From assembly GCA_030430205.1 (NCBI GenBank), contig JAUIGE010000012.1:1-64000 (forward strand): a stretch of DNA of 64,000 nt, given 5' to 3'. Below are positions 8,210 to 16,528 of this stretch, piece after piece. Within the stretch, counting starts at the first letter, position 1, and each line of letters opens with the position of its first letter. The notes beneath the pieces are model-generated. The model was not told where the DNA came from, made no database searches, and worked only from the letters and a program-made list of their open reading frames with translations. The position numbers and the translations under genes were made by a program. Source of the stretch: Bacteroidia bacterium. GTDB lineage: Bacteria; Bacteroidota; Bacteroidia; J057.

Positions 8210-9060
8210 AAGGCTATACCGATCGACAAACCCAGCCGAAAAATCGGCCAGAGCTGATTGTTCAGCTCAAAAGTGGCTTTTTCCTTTTCAATGTCTACCA
8301 TCAGGTTGGCAGGATTGAAACCGGGGATTCCTCCATAAAAAGCCACCATATCAGCTCCGATATCCTCATAAAAGGCGAGGTCTTCAGTGATCGTAGGAGA
8401 ACTTACTTCCCCTCTGATTTTGGCTTTTGCAAGCCCTCCGCCAGTGATATACCAGTCAATCACAAAGCGATTTTTTATCAAAAACTGAACGCCCAGGGTA
8501 GTCCCGCCGCCGATGCCACTCAGGCTAAATGTTCCATTTGCGGAGAGCGTATCCACCGCTCCGATATAAGGGACTTTCCAGTCATAGTCAAAATAGCGCC
8601 CAAAAAGAGAAATATAAAAACCGTAAGGCGCGCCCCTTTTGGAGAAAGGATATAGGCGAAGTTCGGGGGTGGCCGAAAAGCCGGAAATCTCGCCTGCGGA
8701 AAGCTGCAAGCCCGCCTCCCCGGGAGGAATCAAGGATTCATAAGGAAGCAAATTGGGCAGTAGCCCCCCCAGCACATAGCCGGCCCCTAAACCAGCGGAC
8801 AATTTTCCTTTCAGCCGATGCTCATAGCGCAGCGAGACATTGGCAAGAGAAAGGCTTGTCAGGTTGAGTGTAACCACATCGGTTGCTTCACCCGAACCGC
8901 CGGGAACTTTGGCTTTTTTGGTTTTTGTATTGCCTGAAGGAGAGGGTTTTGCTCCTTTTTGAGGATGTCCGATGAATTCGGGAGGTATTACCTGGGCATA
9001 TATTTGGCTAAAAAAAAAGCTCAGGATAATAAAAACCCCATGAAAAAGGTTTCGTTTCAT
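8206..9060 (-). CDS. Putative outer membrane beta-barrel protein
   Basis: 284 residues with a signal peptide (KRNLFHGVFIILSFFFSQIYAQ). A low-complexity linker rich in Lys/Pro/Ser/Gly follows (~35-58), then alternating amphipathic strands typical of Bacteroidota outer membrane barrels (NLTSLSLANVSLRYEHRLKGKLSAGLGAGY, LRLYPFSKRGAPYGFYISLFGRYFDYDW, and a terminal FRLGLSIGIAF). The terminal aromatic residue fits a barrel recognised by BAM. No specific function can be read. Monocistronic; its 3' end overlaps the SRAP gene tail to tail. Confidence 0.7.
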   Translation of the reverse strand: MKRNLFHGVFIILSFFFSQIYAQVIPPEFIGHPQKGAKPSPSGNTKTKKAKVPGGSGEATDVVTLNLTSLSLANVSLRYEHRLKGKLSAGLGAGYVLGGLLPNLLPYESLIPPGEAGLQLSAGEISGFSATPELRLYPFSKRGAPYGFYISLFGRYFDYDWKVPYIGAVDTLSANGTFSLSGIGGGTTLGVQFLIKNRFVIDWYITGGGLAKAKIRGEVSSPTITEDLAFYEDIGADMVAFYGGIPGFNPANLMVDIEKEKATFELNNQLWPIFRLGLSIGIAF

Positions 9061-9163
9061 GATTTGCGTGTTTTGAGTGGCAATGTATGCACCGAAAATA
9101 ATTAAAATTGTTTATTTTTAACCCCTTATTACAAATTAGAAACTTCAAAAGGTAGAAATATAT

Positions 9164-10507
9164 ATGTTTGAAAATCTTAATCAGAAGATAGAAGGCGCTT
9201 TTCGCACCCTTAAAGGACAAGGCCGGATCACCGAGGTGAACGTGGCCAATACCATGAAGGAAATCCGGAAAGCCTTGTTGGACGCGGACGTTAACTATAA
9301 GGTAGCGAAAGATTTCACAACGCGGGTAAAGGAAAAGGCGATGGGAGAAAAAATCCTGATCGCGGTCAAGCCTGGACAGATGCTCATCAAAATCGTCAAT
9401 GACGAGTTGACCGAGTTGATGGGAAGCACCAAGCAGGACATCAAATTTTCTCAAAAGCCCCCCACTGTCATCCTGATCGCGGGATTGCAGGGTTCTGGTA
9501 AAACTACTTTTTCCGGAAAACTGGCTCGCTACCTCAAAAGCCAGGGAAGAAACCCGCTATTGGTAGCAGGTGATGTATACCGCCCTGCGGCGATCGATCA
9601 GTTGAGCACATTGGGAGAGCAAATCTCCGTAGATGTCTACAAAGAACTGGAAAACAAAAATCCAGTAGAGATCGCTCAAAATGGCATCAACCACGCCAGA
9701 AAGAACCACAAAGATGTTGTCATCGTGGATACGGCCGGACGTTTGGCGGTAGACGAAAGCATGATGACAGAGATTTCCAATATCAAAACGGCTGTCAAGC
9801 CGGATGAGATTCTCTTTGTCGTGGATGCCATGACAGGGCAGGACGCTGTCAATACAGCCAAGGCATTCAACGACCGCCTGGACTTCGATGGCGTGGTGCT
9901 TACCAAGATGGACGGTGACACCCGAGGTGGTGCAGCTATCTCGATCCTGGAAGTCGTCACAAAACCGATCAAATTTATCAGCCAGGGAGAGAAACTCGAC
10001 TCTCTGGATGTATTCCATCCCGACAGGATGGCATCCCGTATCCTCGGCATGGGTGACGTTGTCTCTTTGGTAGACAAAGTCCAGGAGCAGTTTGATGAAG
10101 CAGAAGCGGAACGCCTGCAGGCGAAGATTCGCAAGAATCAGCTCGATTTCAACGACTTCCTTTCTCAAATCCAGACCATCGAAAAGATGGGGAATATAAA
10201 AGACCTGGTAAGCATGATTCCCGGCATGGGCAAGCTCACCCGCAACCTGGATATACAGGATGACGCTTTCAAGCATGTGAAAGCCCTCATCCAGTCCATG
10301 ACTGCCAAAGAACGCCTCAATCCGCGCCTCCTCAATGGCTCACGCCGCAGGCGCATAGCCGATGGCGCAGGGCGTCCTGTGCGCGAAGTCAACGAATTGC
10401 TCAAGCACTTCGAGCAAATGAAAAAGACCATGCAGCAAATGAACAAAATGCAGGGAGGCGGCAAATTGCGCGCTATGCGCAATATGAATATGATGGGGAG
10501 GAAGTGA
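9164..10507 (+). CDS. ffh: Signal recognition particle protein Ffh (SRP54)
   Basis: A 447-residue protein with the three SRP54 domains: an N helical bundle (1-~90), the G domain with P-loop GLQGSGKTT (~106-114), DVYRPAA, DTAGRL and TKMDGD, and the Met-rich M domain (~300-447) with RRRRIADGAG and the MKKTMQQMNKMQGG tail. With 4.5S RNA it binds signal sequences and delivers ribosomes to FtsY at the membrane. Length is normal. It is transcribed alone from a ~100-bp AT-rich upstream region. A MITE-like element begins 50 bp after the stop, and the probable terminator lies beyond it. Confidence 0.98.
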   Translation: MFENLNQKIEGAFRTLKGQGRITEVNVANTMKEIRKALLDADVNYKVAKDFTTRVKEKAMGEKILIAVKPGQMLIKIVNDELTELMGSTKQDIKFSQKPPTVILIAGLQGSGKTTFSGKLARYLKSQGRNPLLVAGDVYRPAAIDQLSTLGEQISVDVYKELENKNPVEIAQNGINHARKNHKDVVIVDTAGRLAVDESMMTEISNIKTAVKPDEILFVVDAMTGQDAVNTAKAFNDRLDFDGVVLTKMDGDTRGGAAISILEVVTKPIKFISQGEKLDSLDVFHPDRMASRILGMGDVVSLVDKVQEQFDEAEAERLQAKIRKNQLDFNDFLSQIQTIEKMGNIKDLVSMIPGMGKLTRNLDIQDDAFKHVKALIQSMTAKERLNPRLLNGSRRRRIADGAGRPVREVNELLKHFEQMKKTMQQMNKMQGGGKLRAMRNMNMMGRK

Positions 10508-10557
10508 TGTGCAGATTGGGAAATTTGCAGATTTGCAGATTGGGATTAATTGGATAA

Positions 10558-10825
10558 GGAACGGTGACGAAATAAACTATTAGTTTCATTTTTTGCCAGG
10601 AGGTGTCATTTCGACAGCCTGCCCTGAGCTTGTCGAAGGAGCCTGCCCTGAGCTTGTCGAAGGAGCCTGCCCTGAGCTTGTCGAAGGGAGTCTTCGAGGA
10701 GAAATCTCCTGAGTTATTGATAATCAGGCTTTTAATGAATGAGTTCAGGAGATTTCTCCTCGCAAAGCCTCGTCGAAATGACAAACTACGTGAAACAAAC
10801 TGATGATTTATTTTATCGCTATTCC
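10558..10825. mobile_element. MITE-like element, copy 1 (268 bp), TSD TAA
   Basis: A 268-bp segment 79-90 percent alike in its parts to 43757-43976. It starts GGAACGGTGACGAAATAAAC and ends GATTTATTTTATCGCTATTCC, which are imperfect terminal inverted repeats, and is flanked by TAA (10555-10557 and 10826-10828). Two inner inverted repeats are perfect: TGTCATTTCGAC (10604-10615) with its complement at 10772-10783, and a 17-bp arm 10696-10712 with 10745-10761. The 24-bp unit GCCTGCCCTGAGCTTGTCGAAGGA occurs three times in tandem. No transposase is encoded. The 3-bp TWA target points to mobilisation by an IS5-like transposase, which is inference. Confidence 0.8.
10617..10688. repeat. Three tandem 24-bp units inside MITE copy 1
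   Basis: Units at 10617-10640, 10641-10664 and 10665-10688 read GCCTGCCCTGAGCTTGTCGA plus AGGA or AGGG. They translate to the widespread artefact peptides PALSLSKE and FDKLRAGS in the two directions. The other MITE copy has one unit (43816-43839). There are no spacers between units, so it is not a CRISPR. Confidence 0.9.
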
Positions 10826-10834
10826 TAAGAATTG

Positions 10835-10860
10835 AAGGAAGGCAATGCCTTCCTTTTTTT
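10835..10860 (+). terminator. Rho-independent terminator for ffh
   Basis: AAGGAAGGC, loop AAT, GCCTTCCTT, then a T-run gives a 9-bp perfect stem with U-tract on the + strand. It lies about 330 bp after the ffh stop with MITE copy 1 in between, so ffh transcripts should include the element before ending here. Confidence 0.8.
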
Positions 10861-12706
10861 ATTCCAGTTCCAAAATCAGCACCGTCTTTCCCTTCACCTC
10901 TATCTCTTTCTCCATATCAAAACTGCTGCCTGTCGCCACATCTTCCCCTGTTGTCACGCCCTCCAGCATTTCAGCAAAACGGCTGAGCTCCAGTTTTTTG
11001 GCAGTTGAATTTTTGTTCATGACTACCATGACAGTACTTTCCTCATCATAACGAAAAAAGACATAGATGTCATCATGCGGGATAAAATGTTTGAGTTTTC
11101 CGTGGTGGATCACAGTCGCGCCTTTGCGCCAGTCGAGCAGCTTTTTGATATAGATTTTTGCCTCTCTTTGCTGATAGGAAAGGCCTGTTCCGGCAAAGGC
11201 ATTTGACTTATCCGATGAGGGCCAGCCTCCCGGAAAATCTGAACGAATGATGCCGTGATCTGTGGTTCCCGGATTCTTCATCAGGACCTCCGTTCCATAA
11301 TAGAATTGGGGAATTCCCCGCATCACGCTATAAAAGGCAAGGGCCATTTTGTACAATTCGAAATCTTCATTGAGTTGGGTATAAATCCTGCTCATGTCGT
11401 GGTTATCCGGGAAAATCACCATATCCATGGGAGTAGGGTAGAGATAGTCATGTGCAATGAGCTCATAGAGGTTTCTCCAGCTGTTGTCCCCGGAGCTATT
11501 GAGGGCATTGCTAAAAGCTGCCTGCAGCGGAAAATCCATGAGCGATTTGAGATCAGAAGTATATCCATCTGGATTTTCTTTCCCTTTTTGCCAATACGAA
11601 AGCACAGTCGGAGAAATATGCCATTCTTCTCCCACGATATTAAAATTCGGGTATTCTTCCATGATCGCCTTTGTCCAGTCAGCCATGAAATAGCGGTCAG
11701 AGTAGGAATAGGTATCCATGCGTATGCCCGCCAGGCCGAGGAATTCAACCCACCAGATACTATTCTGGATCAGGTACTTTGCCATCAGCGGATTGCGCTG
11801 ATTGAGATCGGGCATGGTCTTGACAAACCAACCGTCAAAGTAAGCTTTGACGTCACTTTCCGCAGCATAGGGATCCTGGGTGACAGACTTTTGGTGATTG
11901 GTGCCCGTATATTCCGGCCATTGGTTGATGAAATCCTCCTCTGGCAGGTCCTTCATCCACCAGTGGAGGGAACCACAATGGTTGGCGATCATATCCATGA
12001 TCAGGCCCAGGCCTTTGCTGCGGGCTTCATCTGCCAATTGTTTGTAGGATTGGTTGCTGCCATAGCGCGGATCCACTTTGTAAAAGTCCGTGATAGCATA
12101 TCCATGATAAGAATAGGCCTCCATATCGTTTTCCAAAACGGGATTGAGCCATAGGGCTGTAAAGCCATGGTCTTGGATGTAGTTCAGATTTTGGCGTATG
12201 CCATCGAGATCGCCGCCATGGCGGCCTCCTTTGAAATTGCGGTTTGCCTGCTCCCGCATGCCTTTCACATCATCGTTGGTGGGGTCGCCATTGGCGAAGC
12301 GGTCGGGCGTGATGAGGTAGATAGCATCGCTATTGTCAAAGCCTTTCAGATCGGCCCTGCCGGGCTCTCTTTCATTCAAAGACCAGCTGAAGCTTTCCAG
12401 CAGGCGGTCGCCTTTGCTGAAGCGAATATCAACATCGCCTGCCTGGGCATTTTCGCTGATTCGGATATCCAAAAAGAGGTAATTGGCGCTTTGGGGCCGG
12501 ATGGTCTTAAGAAGCTCTACGCCTTCATGGGCGATACTGGCTTTCCAGTCGCCTATATTTTTCCCATAAACCAGAAGTTGAATTTCGCTCTGCTTCATAC
12601 CAACCCACCAATTAGGGGGCTCGACTCTCTGTATGGTGTTTTGGGCGAAAGAAGGCGAAATCGTAATAAAGATGAAAACAAAAAGCAGGATGCGGAAGGG
12701 ATTCAT
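10859..12706 (-). CDS. Secreted GH13 alpha-amylase family glycoside hydrolase
   Basis: 615 residues from the ATG at 12706, which begins a clean signal peptide (MNPFRILLFVFIFITISPSFAQ); the longer frame would need a TTG at 12745. An N-terminal Ig-like cyclomaltodextrinase domain (~20-115, VEPPNWWVGM) precedes the GH13 barrel and a C-terminal beta domain (to 615). The catalytic residues are visible: nucleophile Asp331 in GIRMD, acid/base Glu360 in VGEEW and Asp437 in FPDNHD. The family acts on alpha-1,4-glucans or cyclodextrins, here in the periplasm or on the surface as a neopullulanase/SusA-like enzyme. No SusC/D genes lie beside it. Convergent with ffh. Confidence 0.93.
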   Translation of the reverse strand: MNPFRILLFVFIFITISPSFAQNTIQRVEPPNWWVGMKQSEIQLLVYGKNIGDWKASIAHEGVELLKTIRPQSANYLFLDIRISENAQAGDVDIRFSKGDRLLESFSWSLNEREPGRADLKGFDNSDAIYLITPDRFANGDPTNDDVKGMREQANRNFKGGRHGGDLDGIRQNLNYIQDHGFTALWLNPVLENDMEAYSYHGYAITDFYKVDPRYGSNQSYKQLADEARSKGLGLIMDMIANHCGSLHWWMKDLPEEDFINQWPEYTGTNHQKSVTQDPYAAESDVKAYFDGWFVKTMPDLNQRNPLMAKYLIQNSIWWVEFLGLAGIRMDTYSYSDRYFMADWTKAIMEEYPNFNIVGEEWHISPTVLSYWQKGKENPDGYTSDLKSLMDFPLQAAFSNALNSSGDNSWRNLYELIAHDYLYPTPMDMVIFPDNHDMSRIYTQLNEDFELYKMALAFYSVMRGIPQFYYGTEVLMKNPGTTDHGIIRSDFPGGWPSSDKSNAFAGTGLSYQQREAKIYIKKLLDWRKGATVIHHGKLKHFIPHDDIYVFFRYDEESTVMVVMNKNSTAKKLELSRFAEMLEGVTTGEDVATGSSFDMEKEIEVKGKTVLILELE

Positions 12707-13028
12707 GCGGGGAGATTTAAAGGTGTTTTTAGGGGAATGGATCAATATATGGAAAAAAAGGATTTATTTGAAAATCCGTGAGGTGTCGGAAAAACTTTGC
12801 AGTTTGTTGGGTTTTTTGGATATTTAGGTTCTAAGCTGTAAACCTATGCCTGATTCTGATTTATTTATGTATCATTCCATCATACTAGCATTTGTTAGTG
12901 GTGAGTTATATGGGGATTTTTGGGTATAGGTGGAAGTTGGGAGCTTAGATAATAGGGAGGAAATGGGAGACATTTGCATGTACTGATTTTGTGCCTAATG
13001 CCAAAATAAACCACTTCACACAATCTAT

Positions 13029-14144
13029 ATGAACTTAAAAGAGGAGCTATTTTTAAGAATAAAAGAGGATTTTAAAAACTGTGCTTTGATGGGCCTAAGT
13101 TCCAAATTAACAATTCGAAATCCATTAAATAATGAAGAACAAATAATTGAACCGTTTAATATCCAGTTGGTCTTGAATTTCGATCAGAACTCTCAATTAT
13201 TTGCAATAACAGCCATAAATCCAGGTCAAGAAATTTTAGTAATACCGCAAATTATAAGAAATATCCTTACTCAGACTTCTCAAGGAAAAATTGGAAAAGG
13301 AAACTTTCTTATTGAGGGGGAAGATTTTAGCTCAAAAGAGTTGATTTTCACTAATCAAGTACATTTATATACAGATAAAATAAATTTTGATAAAACTGAG
13401 GTCAAATCTCTTTTTAAAAAAATTGGACTAAAACTTATCATAAAAGAGTTTGGAGCAAACTACAAACTAGAAGCTAGACTCGCTCTAGTTGTAGGTATCT
13501 CAGATTACAAACACGCTTCCAAATTACGCAATCCAGTTAATGATGCAGTAAGCATAGATCTAACTTTGAAATCTCTTGGTTTTGAAACAATATTGGCAAC
13601 TGATCTTTCTCAAAAGGAATTAAAAATGAAAATAGACGACTTTGGAGATCAACTCGAAAACTCAGATGTTGGGTTATTCTTCTTTGCTGGTCATGGTATC
13701 CAGTCTGCGGGGGTAAACTATTTAATTCCCAAGGATGCAAACTTGAAGAAGGAATCACAACTAGAATATGATTCAGTAAAAGTTGACAGAGTTTTAGCCA
13801 TGATGCAAAATAATAGGACAAAATTGAATATTATTATTCTGGACGCCTGTAGGGATAATCCATTTAGAGGATGGAAAAGGAATCTAGGGAGTGGATTGGC
13901 TCCAATGGACTCCCCAAAAGGAAGTTTTATTGCGTTCGCAACTTCCCCAAATAGTACAGCTTCTGATGGGGATGGAAACAATGGGTTATATACATCTAAG
14001 ATTCTAAAACATATCGTTACTCCCAATCTTCAAATTGAACATGTATTCAAAAGAATTAGAATTGATGTTGAAAAGGAATCAGATGGAGAACAAATCCCCT
14101 GGGAAACGACCTCACTAACTGGAGAATTTTACTTTAAAAAATAA
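13029..14144 (+). CDS. Caspase family (peptidase C14) protein with unknown N-terminal domain
   Basis: 371 residues, no signal peptide. The C-terminal ~220 residues (149-371) are a caspase/metacaspase-like p20 fold: RLALVVGISDY, NPVNDAVSIDLTLKSLGF, the catalytic His222 in FFFAGHGI, catalytic Cys274 in ILDACRDNPF, and GSFIAFATSPNSTASDGDGNNGLYT. The first ~145 residues are a mixed domain I do not recognise, in the place where bacterial caspases usually carry an EAD or sensor module. Bacterial caspases of this type act as effectors or processing proteases in conflict and cell-death systems. It is much AT-richer than flanking genes and sits as the first gene of the cassette-like array. Confidence 0.88.
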   Translation: MNLKEELFLRIKEDFKNCALMGLSSKLTIRNPLNNEEQIIEPFNIQLVLNFDQNSQLFAITAINPGQEILVIPQIIRNILTQTSQGKIGKGNFLIEGEDFSSKELIFTNQVHLYTDKINFDKTEVKSLFKKIGLKLIIKEFGANYKLEARLALVVGISDYKHASKLRNPVNDAVSIDLTLKSLGFETILATDLSQKELKMKIDDFGDQLENSDVGLFFFAGHGIQSAGVNYLIPKDANLKKESQLEYDSVKVDRVLAMMQNNRTKLNIIILDACRDNPFRGWKRNLGSGLAPMDSPKGSFIAFATSPNSTASDGDGNNGLYTSKILKHIVTPNLQIEHVFKRIRIDVEKESDGEQIPWETTSLTGEFYFKK

Positions 14145-14324
14145 GCACTAGGCACAACACTTGCCGACACGCCCAGCCACATCCAGAACCTGTTAGAAAG
14201 GCCGACGCATAGGCGGGCGTCAGACCGTGCAAAAACCCTCTTTCCCCCACTTGAAACAGGCCTTTTAAGCGATATTAGGCGTTTTTGTTTTAAATTCAGG
14301 TTTTTGCACAGACTCGCGTTAGGT
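14145..14324. repeat. attC-like palindromic spacer between modules 1 and 2
   Basis: Non-coding, GC-richer than the genes around it. It opens with GCACTAGGCACAA, complementary to the module 1 start, and closes with GTTAGGT, which fits the attC R' consensus GTTRRRY. Inside, GTGCAAAAACC (14228-14238) pairs perfectly with GGTTTTTGCAC (14299-14309), and GACGC-n8-GCGTC forms a small hairpin near 14202-14219. Size (~175 bp) is a little above usual attC lengths. Confidence 0.5.
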
Positions 14325-14358
14325 GCAAAAATTAAAAATGGTCAAATATATTTAACTC

Positions 14359-14973
14359 ATGAATCGACTTGAAAGAAAAAATAAAATCGAGCAATTAATT
14401 GGAGAAAATAAAATCCTTGAAGCAATAAAGTTTATGCTAGATTTTGTAAGAGGGACAAAAGAGTTCGAAGATGAATTAAATCAACTAATCCAAAAACAAG
14501 GAGAGTTCAAACGTTTGGAAAAGGAAAAGGTCCTTGGGACAATAGAAAAGGAGAAACATGATATTTCTTTGAGAAAGATTACCTATTCATTGCTCTTTAT
14601 AAAAAATGAATTATTCCGGATACCAGAAGATGAAGAAATTGAGCAAATTGTAATTGACCAAATGGCAGAAATTCCTGAAGGAGATATTTCAAGGTTAATT
14701 CCGGGATTTAATGTTGTAGAAGAAATCGTCACTAGAATTGGATTAAAAACATTATGGGAAGAGAATCCACATCTCGCTTTTAAAACTGGTGATATTAGTT
14801 ATTTCGCAGAACAAAATTTTGAAAGATGGTATTTAGAAGTACAACTCCGAGCAAGGTTTATTGTGTTAATCAAAGCAGATAAGCAAAGAATGAGAATTCC
14901 AACACAAGGAGATTTATCTGCACTTTCAAATGAAATTGAAAGGCAAATGGTAGAATTATGGAGAAGTAAATAA
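14359..14973 (+). CDS. EAD (effector-associated domain)-like protein, 204 aa
   Basis: A cytoplasmic protein. Residues 1-~90 resemble the all-helical effector-associated domain described in bacterial conflict systems (EAD11-like pattern): KIEQLIGENKILEAIKFML, then NQLIQKQGEFKRLEKEKVLG, then EKHDISLRKITYSLLFIKNEL. EADs are adaptor domains that bring effectors such as caspases together with sensor proteins. Residues ~110-204 form a second helical region (IVTRIGLKTLWEENPHLAF, NFERWYLEVQLRARFIVL) that I do not recognise. It lies in its own cassette-like module right after the caspase gene, on the same strand, and is AT-rich. The EAD call rests on pattern recognition only. Confidence 0.6.
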   Translation: MNRLERKNKIEQLIGENKILEAIKFMLDFVRGTKEFEDELNQLIQKQGEFKRLEKEKVLGTIEKEKHDISLRKITYSLLFIKNELFRIPEDEEIEQIVIDQMAEIPEGDISRLIPGFNVVEEIVTRIGLKTLWEENPHLAFKTGDISYFAEQNFERWYLEVQLRARFIVLIKADKQRMRIPTQGDLSALSNEIERQMVELWRSK

Positions 14974-15337
14974 AAAGCCCCTAACACTTAAGGCTTGTGC
15001 GATGCCCTTCAGGCTTCCGGGCGGGCCTTAGGCCACCAGGAAATCCTGGCCGCAGCAAATCCTTTTGCATCATGACAAAAAACAGACATTTCAACGGCCT
15101 TTTATCACAAAAACCTGACGTCGATATCGGATTTTTCAGCCCCGCTGCCTATCTTGTTGTTCAAACAAGAATTCATGACCCAGTCAAATGAAAGCCCAAA
15201 AACCTATTCAATTCCCATCCCGAGAATCGGGAACGCCTTAGATGACTGCGTTCAACGCAATTTGCAACAGGGACTGCCTGCGGCAAGGGGCTTTTGTAAA
15301 TTTTAATGTTATGGTGCATTAATGAATAAAAATAAAA
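14974..15337. repeat. Palindrome-rich non-coding spacer between modules 2 and 3
   Basis: 364 bp without a credible gene. It opens with GCCCCTAAC (14977-14985, pairs with the module 2 start) and ends before GTTATGGTGC (15308). AAAAGCCCCT (14973-14982) pairs perfectly with AGGGGCTTTT (15286-15295). AAGGCTTGTGCGATGC (14990-15005) and a 23-bp motif at 15279-15301 are repeated exactly at 17188-17203 and 17213-17235, where they are adjacent; here ~275 bp separate them, so the spacer may carry an insertion. CCAGGAAATCCTGG and CCCGAGAATCGGG are local hairpins. Confidence 0.55.
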
Positions 15338-16522
15338 ATGAATCAAATGAATTTATTCGACGAATCTGAAAATATTGCTCAAGAAAACGAAGAAGATGTA
15401 ATTATTCAATTAGATGAATATCATCAAGCTGTAATATGGGGAACTGATTGGACAACTGATACAATAATAAACCAAATTAATAAAGGAAATATTGATTTGG
15501 ATCCTAAGTTTCAACGTAGGGAAGCTTGGACAACTCCACGAAAAACCAGATTTATTGAATCTTTAATTCTTGGACTTCCCATTCCCCAAATAATTTTAGC
15601 TGAGCGAAAAGAAAAGAAAGGAACTTACATCGTAATTGATGGTAAACAAAGATTGATAAGTATAAGACAGTTTTTTTCTAAAGTGGATGATCTTGATTTT
15701 CCAAGACTTAAACTAAAGGGATTAGATTCTTTGAGTGTGCTAAACAACCTGTCATTCGTTGATTTGCAAAATAATCCAGCATTAGAAGATTATGCAACCG
15801 CCATTGAAAATCAATCAATTAGAACAATAGTCATTAAAAATTGGCCGAATGAAGCATTTTTGTATAATGTTTTTTTACGATTAAATACGGGTAGTTTACC
15901 ACTTGCGCCACAAGAGCTTCGGCAAGCATTGCACCCTGGAGAATTTATCAATTTTGCAGATGATTTTTCTATCCAAAGTAACCAAATTAAAAGAGTTTTA
16001 AATATAAATAAGCCTGATTATAGAATGCGGGATGTTGAACTTGTTATTCGTTATTTTTCCTTTAAATTATTTATAAACGATTACACAGGAAACCTCAAGA
16101 AATTTTTTGATTCAACAGTAATGACCTTAAATCAAACCTGGCAAAATGACCAAGAGGGAATAGAGCAATTCGCTCAAGAGCTAAATAATGCTATTGATTT
16201 CACTTATTCAATTTGGGAAGAAAATGCTTTTAGAAAATGGAAGGAAAATGAATATCAAGGACGATTTAATCGAGCCATTTTCGATATTATGGTTTATTAT
16301 TTTTCCAATCCAGAATTGAGACAAGCATCCGAAGGTCATGAAGCGGCTTTAGAAGAAAGATTCAGGTATCTGTCAGAAAACGATATCGAGTTTTTAAACT
16401 CATTCGAAACTTCGACAAAAAATATCATGCCTACTCGTAAACGCTACCAAACATGGGGAAATGCGATTGGAGATATTACGGGGTTTAATGTTCTGCTGCC
16501 TCTTCAGCAAATAAATCAGTAA
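15338..16522 (+). CDS. DUF262 domain protein (ParB/GmrS-like fold)
   Basis: 394 residues, cytoplasmic. The N-terminal DUF262 domain (~30-230) shows the family core: IDLDPKFQRREAWTTPRKTRFIESLILGLPIPQII, then the nucleotide-binding DGKQR motif at 101-105, FLRLNTGSLPLAPQELRQAL and IRYFSFKLF. DUF262 proteins are ParB-like; in type IV GmrSD enzymes this domain binds and hydrolyses nucleotides. The DUF1524 nuclease half is absent. Instead, the next gene, 6 bp downstream, encodes a HEPN protein, suggesting a two-gene system with the catalytic activity in the partner. AT-rich, in module 3 of the cassette-like array. Confidence 0.88.
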   Translation: MNQMNLFDESENIAQENEEDVIIQLDEYHQAVIWGTDWTTDTIINQINKGNIDLDPKFQRREAWTTPRKTRFIESLILGLPIPQIILAERKEKKGTYIVIDGKQRLISIRQFFSKVDDLDFPRLKLKGLDSLSVLNNLSFVDLQNNPALEDYATAIENQSIRTIVIKNWPNEAFLYNVFLRLNTGSLPLAPQELRQALHPGEFINFADDFSIQSNQIKRVLNINKPDYRMRDVELVIRYFSFKLFINDYTGNLKKFFDSTVMTLNQTWQNDQEGIEQFAQELNNAIDFTYSIWEENAFRKWKENEYQGRFNRAIFDIMVYYFSNPELRQASEGHEAALEERFRYLSENDIEFLNSFETSTKNIMPTRKRYQTWGNAIGDITGFNVLLPLQQINQ

Positions 16523-16528
16523 TTTGTT

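Noticed and set aside
10617-10688. Three regular 24-bp repeats as a possible CRISPR
   Set aside because: The units are directly adjacent without spacers, lie inside a MITE, and no cas genes are near.
10603-10803. Overlapping ORFs on both strands coding PALSLSKE or FDKLRAGS repeats
   Set aside because: They arise wholly inside the MITE from its 24-bp units and inverted repeats; no start context, no domain, and the same string appears in the other MITE copy.
14997-15191. A 64-codon ORF in the spacer between modules 2 and 3
   Set aside because: It runs through palindromes and the shared 16-bp motif; the composition is that of a folded non-coding spacer, with no family resemblance.
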